A stretch of DNA of 64,000 nucleotides from Roseovarius sp. 217. Its GTDB lineage: Bacteria > Pseudomonadota > Alphaproteobacteria > Rhodobacterales > Rhodobacteraceae. The position numbers were made by a program, and so were the translations under genes. Each line of letters opens with the position of its first letter. The stretch's first letter is position 1. The stretch covers positions 3,327,562 to 3,391,561 of the forward strand of contig NZ_CH902584.1 of assembly GCF_000152845.1 (NCBI RefSeq), given 5' to 3'. Of this stretch, positions 8,630 to 17,375 are shown piece by piece. Below the pieces are notes generated by a model, which was not told where the DNA came from, made no database searches, and saw only the letters and a program-made list of their open reading frames with translations.

Positions 8630-9664
8630 TCATGCTGCCGACTGGTCCCAGCGGAATGACGTGTTGGTTTTCCACATTGCGTGAAGAATGACGGCAAGCT
8701 TTCGGGCGACCGCAATGCGTGCCTTTTTGAAGCCCGACACTTTGGCCAATTTCAAGCCCCAGGTCTTCAGATGAGATGATCGCAGGTTGCGCGTCAGCAA
8801 GGTTGTCGCTGCCTCATAGAGATGCTTTCGCACCATCTTGTCGCCTTGCTTCGAGATACGTCCGTTTCTACTGGTTTCGCCGGACTCGTATCGTCTTGGC
8901 GTCAGTCCGAGATATGCGCCCGCACTTGACGACTTTTTGAAGCGCGATGCGTCATCAAATGCCGACACAACTGATAGCGCGGTGATAATTCCAACGCCGG
9001 GCGCGGTCATAAGCAGCTTAGCTGTAGGGCTCTCTCTCGCGATCGCTCCAAGCCTCGTGTCCATCACCTTGATCTGGTCGCAAACCGAGGCCCGAGCCTT
9101 CATCAAGGTTTCGGCAATGATGCGCATTTCGGGAGATGCATCCAACTCGCCGGAAATGATCTCACGAGCGCGCCCGGTGAAGCCACCGACACGTTTGCCA
9201 AACAACACACCGAAGGTGCGCAGAAGACCGCGAAGCTCGTTCTCGATCTTGACCCGAATGCGCACCAACGTTTCACGCGCGGCAAGCAGGGATCGGACCT
9301 GATAACAGTCACGGCTCTTGATCCGCACTTGCTTGAACCAACCAACCCGCATGATCTGGGCCAGGCCGGCGGCGTCGTTTCGATCTGTTTTAACAGGCCT
9401 CATCTTCAAGGCTGCATTGGCATGACGAGCATCGATACATAGAACTGGCAGTCGACGAGAAGCCAACTCATTCCAAAGCCAAACAGCAAGTGGGCCTGTC
9501 TCAAGGCCAACACGCAAAAGGTCCGGTGCTGCGTCCGTCAGAAAGCTTGTGATCATTTCCGGGCAAGTCACGACTGTCTTCTCTGCAATAATGGTGCCAG
9601 TGTCATCGACAACGCAGATGGCCGTCGTCTCCTGCGAGACATCCAGAGCGGCAAAACATGGCAT
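8630..9664 (-). CDS. IS110-family transposase (DEDD transposase with Transposase_20 domain)
   Basis: A 344-residue recombinase with the RuvC-like N-terminal DEDD domain (Asp in FAALDVSQE, Glu in VGLETGP, Asp pair in KTDRNDAAGL) and the C-terminal Transposase_20 domain (APGVGIITALSVVSAF, SSAGAYLGLTPRRYESGE, KQGDKMVRKHLYEAA), whose Ser-rich motif carries the nucleophilic serine in the family. The ATG at 9664 is chosen over one 33 bases upstream because AAAAGGAG lies seven bases before it. The frame is intact, so the element may be active. IS110 recombinases work with a non-coding bridge RNA made from an element end; here the end regions are only about 100 bases each. Confidence 0.93.
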   Translation of the reverse strand: MPCFAALDVSQETTAICVVDDTGTIIAEKTVVTCPEMITSFLTDAAPDLLRVGLETGPLAVWLWNELASRRLPVLCIDARHANAALKMRPVKTDRNDAAGLAQIMRVGWFKQVRIKSRDCYQVRSLLAARETLVRIRVKIENELRGLLRTFGVLFGKRVGGFTGRAREIISGELDASPEMRIIAETLMKARASVCDQIKVMDTRLGAIARESPTAKLLMTAPGVGIITALSVVSAFDDASRFKKSSSAGAYLGLTPRRYESGETSRNGRISKQGDKMVRKHLYEAATTLLTRNLRSSHLKTWGLKLAKVSGFKKARIAVARKLAVILHAMWKTNTSFRWDQSAA

Positions 9665-9764
9665 AGCTGTTCTCCTTTTCATTTGAGCCTTGGCCAATCA
9701 GTTTCTGTTTGAACAGTTTGAAGCAGCAGCTCTTGGTCGAAAAGAAGCGCCACCCGCGATTACG

Positions 9765-9775
9765 CTAAGTGGTCC
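9765..9775 (+). repeat. 11-bp direct repeat flanking the IS110 element (copy 2)
   Basis: CTAAGTGGTCC, identical to 8514-8524. It lies about 100 bases upstream of the transposase start. Confidence 0.6.
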
Positions 9776-10053
9776 AGCCGCTGTGATATGTTTATGCAGA
9801 TTTCACGAGGACCAAAGGATTTTAGTCCATTAGTTGGGTAGTTTAATAGCAATGTACGGAATGATGTATCTCCTATAGAGGCGCGGCACGCCACTGCCAG
9901 CGGCAGCGGCTCGGCGATGGTGGGTCGCGCAAAGTTGGAAAGTACTGGCTTAGATCCAGCGCAACAGGAACAAGCTGCGGGACCAAACATTTAGACAAGC
10001 GTTGCCATGGTCAAATCAAGACGCGTGATCGTTCTGATCGGTATGGCCGCCTG
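9776..10053. other. Non-coding stretch between IS110 element and cupin gene
   Basis: 278 bases with no recognisable gene. A short leftward open frame covers most of it but has no ribosome site or known motif. It may be a remnant of the sequence interrupted by the insertion. Confidence 0.3.
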
Positions 10054-10422
10054 TCAGAGTGACTCGATCGGCGTTTCCTCGGCAGCGATGTGGACGGCCA
10101 ACAGACAACCGTTTGGGGTGAAGGAGTCGTGTTCGGTGCCATCTCGGTAAAAGACCAGATCACCTGCGCGCAGAATGGTGCCATCGTTTTCGTGCAGCTC
10201 GCCTTCCAGAATTAGAAACTGTTCGTGGCCGTTGTGGCGATGCCCGCGCGTGCGCATGCCCGGCGGCATGCGGTATACGTGAAAGCCGGTTCCCAATGCG
10301 CGGCTGTCGTCAAGCTGCAGGACCGCATCGCCAAGAGCAACGCCGTCGGGGTAAACGAAGGGTGTGAAGTTGGCCTGGTGAATATTGGCGATGCGGCGGT
10401 CCTGAGGGTTGATCGGCTTCAT
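10054..10422 (-). CDS. Small single-domain cupin protein
   Basis: A 122-residue cupin_2-type beta-barrel. Motif 1 is GHRHNGHEQFLILEGEL (two His, then Glu, as metal ligands); motif 2 is GDLVFYRDGTEHDSFTPNG, with the late His. The complete ligand set suggests it binds a metal and may be an enzyme (dioxygenase, isomerase) or a ligand sensor; no fused DNA-binding domain is present. There are no functional neighbours: an IS element on one side and a long gene-poor stretch on the other, so the role cannot be inferred. Confidence 0.8.
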   Translation of the reverse strand: MKPINPQDRRIANIHQANFTPFVYPDGVALGDAVLQLDDSRALGTGFHVYRMPPGMRTRGHRHNGHEQFLILEGELHENDGTILRAGDLVFYRDGTEHDSFTPNGCLLAVHIAAEETPIESL

Positions 10423-12026
10423 CTGCTGCGGGTTCCTTCAGACTTTGGGAAAGTTTTGAGACGGATCACCCGACATTCCCCGAGTGGCATGTCGTTTGAA
10501 GGCAACATCGCCTGATCGCATAGTCGGATCAAGTGTTTCGCGCTCCGAGCATCATCTATGATCGCCTGATCGCTCGAATATGGATGGATCGGGCCGTGAG
10601 ACTTCATGCATCGCACCTAACAACGACCTTGTTCAGCATAACAGACATATCTGTCGAGCCGCTTTCGGTCAGTTTGGGTCAAGGTTACGCCTATGACGGT
10701 GGCGCTCGACGACTCCGGATCGTGATGAGTGACCATTCAATCGAACAGCACCGCGAAGCTAGATAAAGGATAACACTTTTATCCTTGCTGAGATTGGTTC
10801 GACTCATCTGGCAGTAGCCTTAGAATGAGAAAAACAATTGAATTGGAATGCGGAGGAGGCGGTAACAATGACCCTGTTTGAATCCACAAAAGAAGGTTGG
10901 ATTTCAGGCCCATTCCCTCCGCCATTTGGCCACATACTCGGGTATTTGTGGCCGCATCGAATTTGCTTGGGCAGTCAAAGTTCAAGGCTGGTCTCGATGA
11001 GGACAGCCCGCGATGTTCGGTCCTCATGCGGCAGATCCGGCATCCTTTACGGCTGCCACTTTCGGAGCGGCCTCTGAGGTGAGGCGGGCGCGTTACATGC
11101 CCGTGTCAGACCAGCCACGATGCCATCGTTCTCAGGATGCAGAGAGACCCGGTTTCATGCAAAGGCCCGCTCAAAGGTCGCGCGGAGATCTGAACAGCAG
11201 GCTCCTTCTTTACGACCGTCCGGAGCGTATTCCGGGGTAACAGGCGGGATTCTTTCGCTTCGCATTTCGCGGCGTCCAGAGCGTGTTATTCCGAGCACAA
11301 CGCCTCAAGCCTCGCGTATCTAGTGTTTATGTTACGGCTTGGAAACCAAATGTGACATCAGGGGCAACTTGTTGCCTATGTTGTTTTGCCCACGGCTCGC
11401 GTCATTTTCGGCGGCTCTATCATGGCCCGCGCGCATGTCGTTGCAGAGGGTGTCCGGTCCTCTCCAGAACAGGCTGCGAACAGAGATTAGGGCGGCGGGC
11501 TCTAGGCTGAGCGGTTCTGAGTCCGTTCATTGTCTCTCGTTCCGTGGTCGATGAGACCCACCCTAAGGCTGTGGCCCTCAAGCGGATAGCGATGGCACTT
11601 CAGCATGAAACATGTCTAAATACTTGTTTTAAATAACATAATAGTAAATCTTGTTCCATCGCGCCGAGAGAGTTCCAGCACAGGGTGATCTGTCCGGTCC
11701 GGCTTGCCGCCGCATGACAGTCCGCTGTGAACTTGACCCTGATCGGATGGTCCTTGGCGGTGCGCTTGGGCGCTGATCCGCAGAGCCGGTCTATCCGCCT
11801 GCGCCTTTTGGGAACCCGTTGAGGAAGACGGTCATCAGACGCGCATTTTCGACGACCCGCGACAGATGCAAAGGGGCCATCTTCGCGGTCAAACTGGCCC
11901 GACACACGTTCGGTCACTCTCTTGACCAGAAACGCCAGCTTGTGTCAGGAGACCGCCAGATGCCATATAACTGTCATCAAAGAGGGCAAACCGACAGCAG
12001 TCGGAAGCGAAACAAGGAAAATTGAG
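10423..12026. other. 1.6-kb gene-poor region before the lipid operon
   Basis: No supportable gene. Open frames on both strands are short (under about 110 codons), lack ribosome sites and show no recognisable domains. An AT-rich island at about 11610-11660 (AAATACTTGTTTTAAATAACATAATAG) is a plausible site for the promoter of the downstream lipid operon. The rest may be decayed genes or mobile DNA between the acquired region and the lipid locus. Confidence 0.4.
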
Positions 12027-13832
12027 ATGCAGGCGACAGGCAGTTCGCACAGCCTCGCGTTACGGCGCGGAGACTTCACGACGTTGATCGCGGCGCTCGA
12101 CTATGCCGCCAAGGGCGACACGGGCGTCAACTTCTACAATGCGCGTGGCGAACTTTATGCAAGCTCCACCTATGCCGATTTGCAGGTCGAGGTGATCGCG
12201 CTCGCGCGTCGCCTGATCGGGCTTGGGCTAGAGCCGGGGGCGCGGGTTGGTCTGGTGGCCGAAACCTCGCCGCATTTCGTGCGCTTCTTCTGGGCCTGCC
12301 AGTATGCCGGGCTTGTTCCTGTGCCTCTTCCGGCGACCATGCATATCGGCGGTCATGCGGGTTATGTCGCACAACTGCGCGGACTGATCGAGAATTGCGG
12401 TGCATCCGTGGCGATGGCCCCGACCGAATGGATGAGCTTTCTCGAAGAAGCCACCACCGGTGCTGACCTTACCTTTGTCGGAACCCCGGATGATTTTGAG
12501 CGCCTGACGCCCTCGACAAACGAGCTGCCGACCGTGTCGCCCGAGAGCATCGCCTATATTCAATACACGTCGGGCAGCACCCGATTTCCGCGTGGCGTCG
12601 TTATTGACCACACAACGGTGCTCGCCAATATCAACGATATGTCCACCAACGGTCTCAAGATGACCGAGCAGGACCGCTTTGGATCTTGGTTGCCGTTTTA
12701 CCATGACATGGGCCTCGTCGCCTTTATCATGATGCCGATGGCTACCCAGAGATCGGTTGATTTCCTGGGCACGCAGGATTTCGCCATGCGCCCCCGCAAA
12801 TGGCTGGAAATGATGTCGGCCAACCGCACCACGATCACCTCTGGCCCGCCCTTTGGCTATGACCTTGCCGCAATGCGTGTGCGCCAGAGCGATGCCGAAC
12901 AATGGGATCTCAGCGCGCTGCGCGTGGCCTGTGTCGGTGCCGAGATGATCAATCCCGAGCCGCTCAAGCGCTTTGCCGAGGCGCTGGCACCGTCGGGCTT
13001 TAAATCGACCGCGTTCCTGCCCTGTTATGGCATGGCCGAATGTTCGCTGGGCATCAGCTTTGCCGGGCTCGATGAGGAACTCAAGATCGACTATGTCGAT
13101 GCCGAAACCATGCAGGAAGACAGCATCGCCAAGCCGCTCGACCCGGAAGAGGCGCAGAAATCCAAACGCCGCGTCGCTCGTTATGTGGATTGCGGCGCGC
13201 TGCTGCCCACGTTTGAAATTGCGATCCGCGACGAGCATGGCAATGACCTGTCAGAGCGTCAGGCTGGCGTGATCAACCTGCGCGGCCCCAGCGTGATGAG
13301 CCACTATTTTCAGGAAGAGGCGATCACCCGCGAATGTCTGAGCGCAGATGGCTGGCTCGATACGGGCGACATTGGCTATCTGGCGAATGGCAGGTTGTTC
13401 GTGACCGGACGCCAGAAGGACATGATCATCATCCACGGCCGCAACATCTGGCCCGAGGATCTAGAGTATCTGGCCAAGACGCAGCCGGGCATCAACTATA
13501 CCGATGCGGCCGCCTTCTCGGTGCCATCCGAGAAAGATCAGCAGGAAACGGCAGTGATCGTTTTGCAATGCCGTGAGCGTGACGAGATCAAGCGTGCGCG
13601 CCTGATCAAAACCATCGCCTCGCTGGTGCGGTCTGAATATGGCATAGATTGCGTCATCGAACTGGTGCCGACCCGCACCTTGCCGCGCACGTCCTCGGGC
13701 AAGCTGGCACGGGCGCGGGCGCGCCTTGATTACCTCGGTCGACGTCAGGCCGCCAAGGTCCAGCATACGCCGGACCCTGTCGGGACCCTGCCAGTTGAAG
13801 AGACGATGCCGCAGGCCCGTTACATCGCATGA
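12027..13832 (+). CDS. Fatty acyl-AMP ligase / acyl-ACP synthetase (FAAL-type)
   Basis: A 601-residue ANL-superfamily adenylate-forming enzyme. The phosphate-binding loop is YTSGSTRFPRGVV (about 180-192); the YGMAECSLGISFAG motif and the GWLDTGDIGY...GRQKDMIIIHGRNIWPEDLE core are present. The pattern fits fatty acyl-AMP ligases, which activate a fatty acid and load it on an acyl carrier protein rather than CoA. The ATG at 12027 is chosen over an upstream in-frame start because AAGGAAA lies six bases before it. It overlaps the next gene by four bases (ATGA) and is followed two genes later by an ACP. In the Caulobacter sphingolipid pathway an acyl-ACP synthetase of this kind feeds serine palmitoyltransferase; I assign the same role here. 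Confidence 0.88.
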   Translation: MQATGSSHSLALRRGDFTTLIAALDYAAKGDTGVNFYNARGELYASSTYADLQVEVIALARRLIGLGLEPGARVGLVAETSPHFVRFFWACQYAGLVPVPLPATMHIGGHAGYVAQLRGLIENCGASVAMAPTEWMSFLEEATTGADLTFVGTPDDFERLTPSTNELPTVSPESIAYIQYTSGSTRFPRGVVIDHTTVLANINDMSTNGLKMTEQDRFGSWLPFYHDMGLVAFIMMPMATQRSVDFLGTQDFAMRPRKWLEMMSANRTTITSGPPFGYDLAAMRVRQSDAEQWDLSALRVACVGAEMINPEPLKRFAEALAPSGFKSTAFLPCYGMAECSLGISFAGLDEELKIDYVDAETMQEDSIAKPLDPEEAQKSKRRVARYVDCGALLPTFEIAIRDEHGNDLSERQAGVINLRGPSVMSHYFQEEAITRECLSADGWLDTGDIGYLANGRLFVTGRQKDMIIIHGRNIWPEDLEYLAKTQPGINYTDAAAFSVPSEKDQQETAVIVLQCRERDEIKRARLIKTIASLVRSEYGIDCVIELVPTRTLPRTSSGKLARARARLDYLGRRQAAKVQHTPDPVGTLPVEETMPQARYIA

Positions 13833-14788
13833 CCGGCCCGGTGGCCGTTACGGGCGCGTCCGGCTTTGTCGGACGCGCCCTGATCGGACTATTGCTTGAG
13901 ACGGGGCGCCCGGTGCGCGCGCTAGTGCATCGTCAGGGCGTTGGTCTTTCGCATCCCAAGCTTGAGACTGTGAAAGGCGGCCTTTCGGACAGAGCGGCGC
14001 TGCTGCGGCTCATGGATGGTGCGCACGCGGTCATTCACGTGGCAGGCAAAGTGCGCGGGCGCGATTTGACGGATTTTCTGGGCGTGAACGCCGATGGCGT
14101 GACCCATGTGGCAGAGGCCGCGCAGGCGGCTGGGCTGCGCCGGGTGATCCTGATATCCTCGCTTGCCGCCCGCGAACCGCAGCTCTCGCCCTATGCCGCC
14201 AGCAAGCGCACGGGCGAAGAGCGGCTGGCCAAGGCGGCCTCCGGCGCGGCGTTCACCGCGGCGATTCTGCGCCCGCCTGCAATTTATGGCCCAGAGGATC
14301 GCGAACTTGTGCCGCTCTTTGAGACGATGGCGCGCGGCATCGTGCCACTGCCGGGCGTGCCCGGCGCGCGCGCCTCGCTCTTGCATGTGGATGACCTTGC
14401 GCAAGCGATTGTCAAACTTCTGGACAGCCCGGCACAGGGTACCTATGAACTCCACGACGGGCATGAGGCGGGCTATGGCTGGGACGAGATCGCGGCGATT
14501 GTCGAACGGGTGGCAGGGCGTGGACCCGGCTGGCGTCTGAGAATACCAGAGCACGTTCTGAGATCCGTCGCCGGGATCAATCTGCTTGCCTCGCGCCTGT
14601 TCGGGTATATGCCGATGCTGACGCCGGGCAAGGTCAATGAGTTACGCCACCCCGATTGGGTGTGCGACAACACCGAAATCAGCCGCGACACCGGGTGGCA
14701 GCCGCTGATTTCTCTGGAAAATGGGCTATCCTCGATCCTGCGCGGGACGCCGTTGAAATCTGATAGGGGCATAAGCAATGTCACATGA
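13829..14788 (+). CDS. NAD-dependent epimerase/dehydratase family protein, candidate (3-keto)ceramide reductase
   Basis: A 319-residue extended SDR with GASGFVG at 9-15 for NAD(P) binding and the catalytic pair Tyr122/Lys126 in SPYAASK; the RPPAIYGPED segment is typical of the family. The start overlaps the ligase stop by four bases and its end overlaps the ACP gene by 11, so the operon is tightly coupled. In Caulobacter an epimerase-like reductase next to spt (CerR) reduces the 3-keto group of the newly formed sphingoid/ceramide. Position and family match that role, but a related reductase or sugar epimerase cannot be excluded. Confidence 0.82.
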   Translation: MTGPVAVTGASGFVGRALIGLLLETGRPVRALVHRQGVGLSHPKLETVKGGLSDRAALLRLMDGAHAVIHVAGKVRGRDLTDFLGVNADGVTHVAEAAQAAGLRRVILISSLAAREPQLSPYAASKRTGEERLAKAASGAAFTAAILRPPAIYGPEDRELVPLFETMARGIVPLPGVPGARASLLHVDDLAQAIVKLLDSPAQGTYELHDGHEAGYGWDEIAAIVERVAGRGPGWRLRIPEHVLRSVAGINLLASRLFGYMPMLTPGKVNELRHPDWVCDNTEISRDTGWQPLISLENGLSSILRGTPLKSDRGISNVT

Positions 14789-15044
14789 GACCCAAGACCT
14801 AGAACAGGAAATCCTCGACGTGCTGTTCGAGCGCCTGTCGAAGTTTCCCGTGAAATCCGGTGAGTTGACTGCGCAAACCAGTCTTGTTGCCGACATGAGC
14901 CTCGATTCCGTCAACATGATGGAATTGCTGATGGAGGTGGAAGACACCTTTGATATCAGTTTCCCTCTGAACATGATGGCCAATGTCGATACGGTCCAGA
15001 ACCTCGCCGATCAGATCAAACTGCTTGTGGAGAAAAAATCATGA
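14778..15044 (+). CDS. Dedicated acyl carrier protein
   Basis: An 88-residue ACP. The phosphopantetheine serine is Ser44 in SLDSVNMMELL, followed by the acidic helix II (EVEDTFDISFP) typical of carrier proteins. It is distinct from the housekeeping AcpP because it lies inside the ligase-reductase-synthase operon, overlapping both neighbours. It presumably receives the acyl chain from the upstream ligase and presents it to the downstream oxoamine synthase. It would need a phosphopantetheinyl transferase encoded elsewhere. Confidence 0.92.
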   Translation: MSHETQDLEQEILDVLFERLSKFPVKSGELTAQTSLVADMSLDSVNMMELLMEVEDTFDISFPLNMMANVDTVQNLADQIKLLVEKKS

Positions 15045-16255
15045 GCATTTCAGACCGCTTTGCCGAACTGGCGCACCTTCGTGACGCATTGGGGGCCGAA
15101 GAGGCCGATCCCACCCGGATTGTGATGGAGCGCATCCTGTCCTCAACCGAGGCGATGATTGCGGGTCGCCCGACCATCCTTGTAGGCACCAACAACTATC
15201 TTGGCCTGACCTTTGATCCGGCGGTGCTGGCGGCGGCCAGTGCCGCGCTGCACGAGCAGGGCAGTGGCACCACCGGGTCGCGCATGGCCAATGGCAGCTT
15301 TGCCTGCCATGCCGCGCTCGAGCGGTCCTTTGCAGAGTTCTACGGCGTGCCCTCGGCCATGGTGTTCTCGACCGGCTATCAGACCAATCTGGGCCTCTTG
15401 ATGGGCGTCCTGCGCCCCGGTGACAAGGTCGTGCTGGATAGCCATAGCCATGCCTGCATCTATGACGGGTGCCGCATCAGCGGTGCCGATTTCCTTGCCT
15501 TCCGCCACAATGACCCCGAGGATCTGCGCAAGCGGTTGCGGCGTCTTGGGGATGAGGCCAAGGGCGCGCTGGTGATCGCCGAAGGCCTCTACAGCATGTT
15601 GGGCGATACCGCCCCGTTGGCCGAGCTGTGCGCCATCGCCAAGGAATATGGCGCGTGGTTCATGGTCGATGAGGCGCATTCCTTTGGGGTCTATGGCGAA
15701 CGCGGCTTGGGCCTCTGCGAAGAGGCGGGGATTCTCGATCAGGTGGATTTCATCACCGGCACCTTCTCCAAGAGCCTCGCGTCGCTGGGCGGATTCTGCG
15801 TGAGCCGCCATCCCGAGTTGCAATTGCTGCGCTATGGCAGCCGCCCCTATATCTTTACCGCGTCGCCCAGCCCAGCGAGCATCGGTGCTGCCGCCGCCGC
15901 CCTAGAGGCGATCCGCACGCGGCCCGAACTCAAGGCCAATCTCTGGGCCAATGCCACGCGCCTGCATGACGGGCTGAATGCGGCGGGCTATGAGTTGGCC
16001 GCGCCCGTGTCCCCGGTCATAGCCGTGCGCGTGCCCTCGCGCGAAGAAGGCGCGCGGATCTGGAATGCGCTGATGGAGCATGGCGTTTACGTCAACCTCG
16101 TGCTGCCACCTGCCGCACCCGAAGGGGCCGCGCTCTTGCGGTGCAGCCTGAGTGCGGCGCATAGCTTTGACCAAATCGACGCCATCATCGCGGCGTTCAA
16201 GACGGTCGCACCCGAGGCGGCCACCCGTACCGGCCAGAGCACGGCGGCGCAGTAA
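15041..16255 (+). CDS. Alpha-oxoamine synthase, candidate serine palmitoyltransferase
   Basis: A 404-residue PLP enzyme of the KBL/BioF/SPT family, which condense an amino acid with an acyl thioester and lose CO2. The PLP lysine is Lys244 in TFSKSLAS; Asp210 and His213 in VDEAHSFG contact the cofactor; the GSGTTGSRMANGSF glycine-rich loop and the DSHSHACIYDG ring-stacking histidine are present. It begins inside the ACP stop codon (ATGA overlap). Clustering with an acyl-ACP ligase, ACP and reductase, and farther on a ceramide-synthase candidate, favours serine palmitoyltransferase (first step of sphingolipid synthesis) over BioF or Kbl. A cysteate-using synthase, giving sulfonolipids, is the main alternative. 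Confidence 0.85.
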   Translation: MSISDRFAELAHLRDALGAEEADPTRIVMERILSSTEAMIAGRPTILVGTNNYLGLTFDPAVLAAASAALHEQGSGTTGSRMANGSFACHAALERSFAEFYGVPSAMVFSTGYQTNLGLLMGVLRPGDKVVLDSHSHACIYDGCRISGADFLAFRHNDPEDLRKRLRRLGDEAKGALVIAEGLYSMLGDTAPLAELCAIAKEYGAWFMVDEAHSFGVYGERGLGLCEEAGILDQVDFITGTFSKSLASLGGFCVSRHPELQLLRYGSRPYIFTASPSPASIGAAAAALEAIRTRPELKANLWANATRLHDGLNAAGYELAAPVSPVIAVRVPSREEGARIWNALMEHGVYVNLVLPPAAPEGAALLRCSLSAAHSFDQIDAIIAAFKTVAPEAATRTGQSTAAQ

Positions 16256-16263
16256 ATCGGCGG

Positions 16264-16280
16264 GCCGGGCCATGCCCGGC
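16264..16280 (+). terminator. Possible hairpin after the oxoamine synthase gene
   Basis: Perfect 7-bp stem GCCGGGC-CAT-GCCCGGC nine bases after the stop codon, without a T-run. It may attenuate or terminate the sphingoid operon, or simply be a processing structure. Confidence 0.3.
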
Positions 16281-16309
16281 ACGTCCAACCGCAGACGGAC
16301 ATCAGACAC

Positions 16310-17269
16310 ATGACAGGGCAGGTGCGATCCGACCCAGAGACAGGCGCGGGTATCACGCTGGCGCATCTGTCGGACCCGCATCTGCCGCTGACGGGGCCGG
16401 TGCCATGGCGCGCGGTGCTGAACAAGCGCGCGCTGAGCCTCTTGTCGTGGCACCGCAAACGCCGCCATCATCACCGGCCAGAAATCCTAGCGGCGCTAAT
16501 CGCGGATATGCAGCGTCATGCGCCAGACCTCATCGCGGTGACGGGGGATCTGACCAACCTTGGGCTGGAGAGCGAGTATCGCGCCGCGCGCCGCTGGCTT
16601 GAGAGCTTGGGTAATCCGGCGCGCGTCATGGTCATCCCTGGCAATCACGACGCGCTCATCCGGGGCGCATGGGAGGCGGGCGCGGCCCAGTGGCACCCCT
16701 ATTGGCAGGGCGATGCCGCACCCGCGACGGCCCATGTGTCTGACGCCTTTCCGTATATGCGGCGGCGGGGGATGCTTGCCCTGATCGGCGTATCGAGCGC
16801 CGTGGCCACCCCCCCGGCCTTTGCCAGCGGCGCGGTCGGTCCGGCGCAATTGGCGCGGCTTGCGCATCTGCTGCGGGCGGCGCGTGACGAGGGCCTCTGC
16901 CGGGTGATGATGATCCATCACCCGCCGCTCGATGGCACGGTATCGGCGCGCAAGGCTTTGCGGGATGGGGCCGCGTTGCGCCGGGTGCTTCAGGCAGAGG
17001 GCGTGGAACTGGTGCTGCATGGCCATAGCCACCGCACCCATCACCAGACGCTTGCGACACGCGATGGGGCGGCAGCGGTCATCGGCGTGCCCTCGGCCTC
17101 GTCCCTCTCTCCCGAAGCGGCGGCCTATCACCTCTACCACCTCACGCCCATGTCCGGGGGTTGGGTGATTGACGTCACGGCACGGCACGCGACACGCGCT
17201 GCAGAGATGGCAGCGAGGCACCGCACCCAGTTGACACTGGCGCGCGCCCATGCAGCATGCGCGCCGTGA
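16310..17269 (+). CDS. Calcineurin-like metallophosphoesterase
   Basis: A 319-residue phosphoesterase with the full metal-binding motif series: SDPHL (D-x-H), GDLTN, PGNHDALI, MIHHPP and HGHSHRTH. It has no signal peptide and probably acts in the cytoplasm. It lies between the sphingoid operon and an ABC exporter on the same strand, so it may hydrolyse a phosphorylated lipid or head-group precursor, by analogy with the fold of LpxH-type UDP-diacylglucosamine hydrolase. That link is positional only; cyclic-nucleotide phosphodiesterase activity is also possible for the family. Confidence 0.88.
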   Translation: MTGQVRSDPETGAGITLAHLSDPHLPLTGPVPWRAVLNKRALSLLSWHRKRRHHHRPEILAALIADMQRHAPDLIAVTGDLTNLGLESEYRAARRWLESLGNPARVMVIPGNHDALIRGAWEAGAAQWHPYWQGDAAPATAHVSDAFPYMRRRGMLALIGVSSAVATPPAFASGAVGPAQLARLAHLLRAARDEGLCRVMMIHHPPLDGTVSARKALRDGAALRRVLQAEGVELVLHGHSHRTHHQTLATRDGAAAVIGVPSASSLSPEAAAYHLYHLTPMSGGWVIDVTARHATRAAEMAARHRTQLTLARAHAACAP

Positions 17270-17375
17270 TGACACCCCACGCCTCCAATGCGGCAAGCGC
17301 CCTGCGCGCGCTTCCACCACAAGAGACCGGCGCACCCATGCGCAAGCTGTCTTGCAAGACCATGAAAGACTTCCT

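Larger units (their letters stand above)
8514..9775 (-). mobile_element. IS110-family insertion sequence (approximate limits)
   Basis: The unit holds one DEDD transposase gene reading leftward. The limits are taken from an exact 11-base direct repeat, CTAAGTGGTCC, at 8514-8524 and 9765-9775, which brackets the transposase with about 100 non-coding bases on each side and gives a 1.25-kb element, normal for IS110. No terminal inverted repeats are seen, as expected for this family. Limits are an inference and should be checked against other copies. Confidence 0.6.

Noticed and set aside
10838..11323. Several short rightward frames in the gene-poor region
   Set aside because: No ribosome site, domain or conserved-looking sequence; Ser/Arg-rich as expected by chance.
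12228..13238. Leftward 336-codon open frame
   Set aside because: Antisense to the acyl-AMP ligase; no motif or ribosome site.
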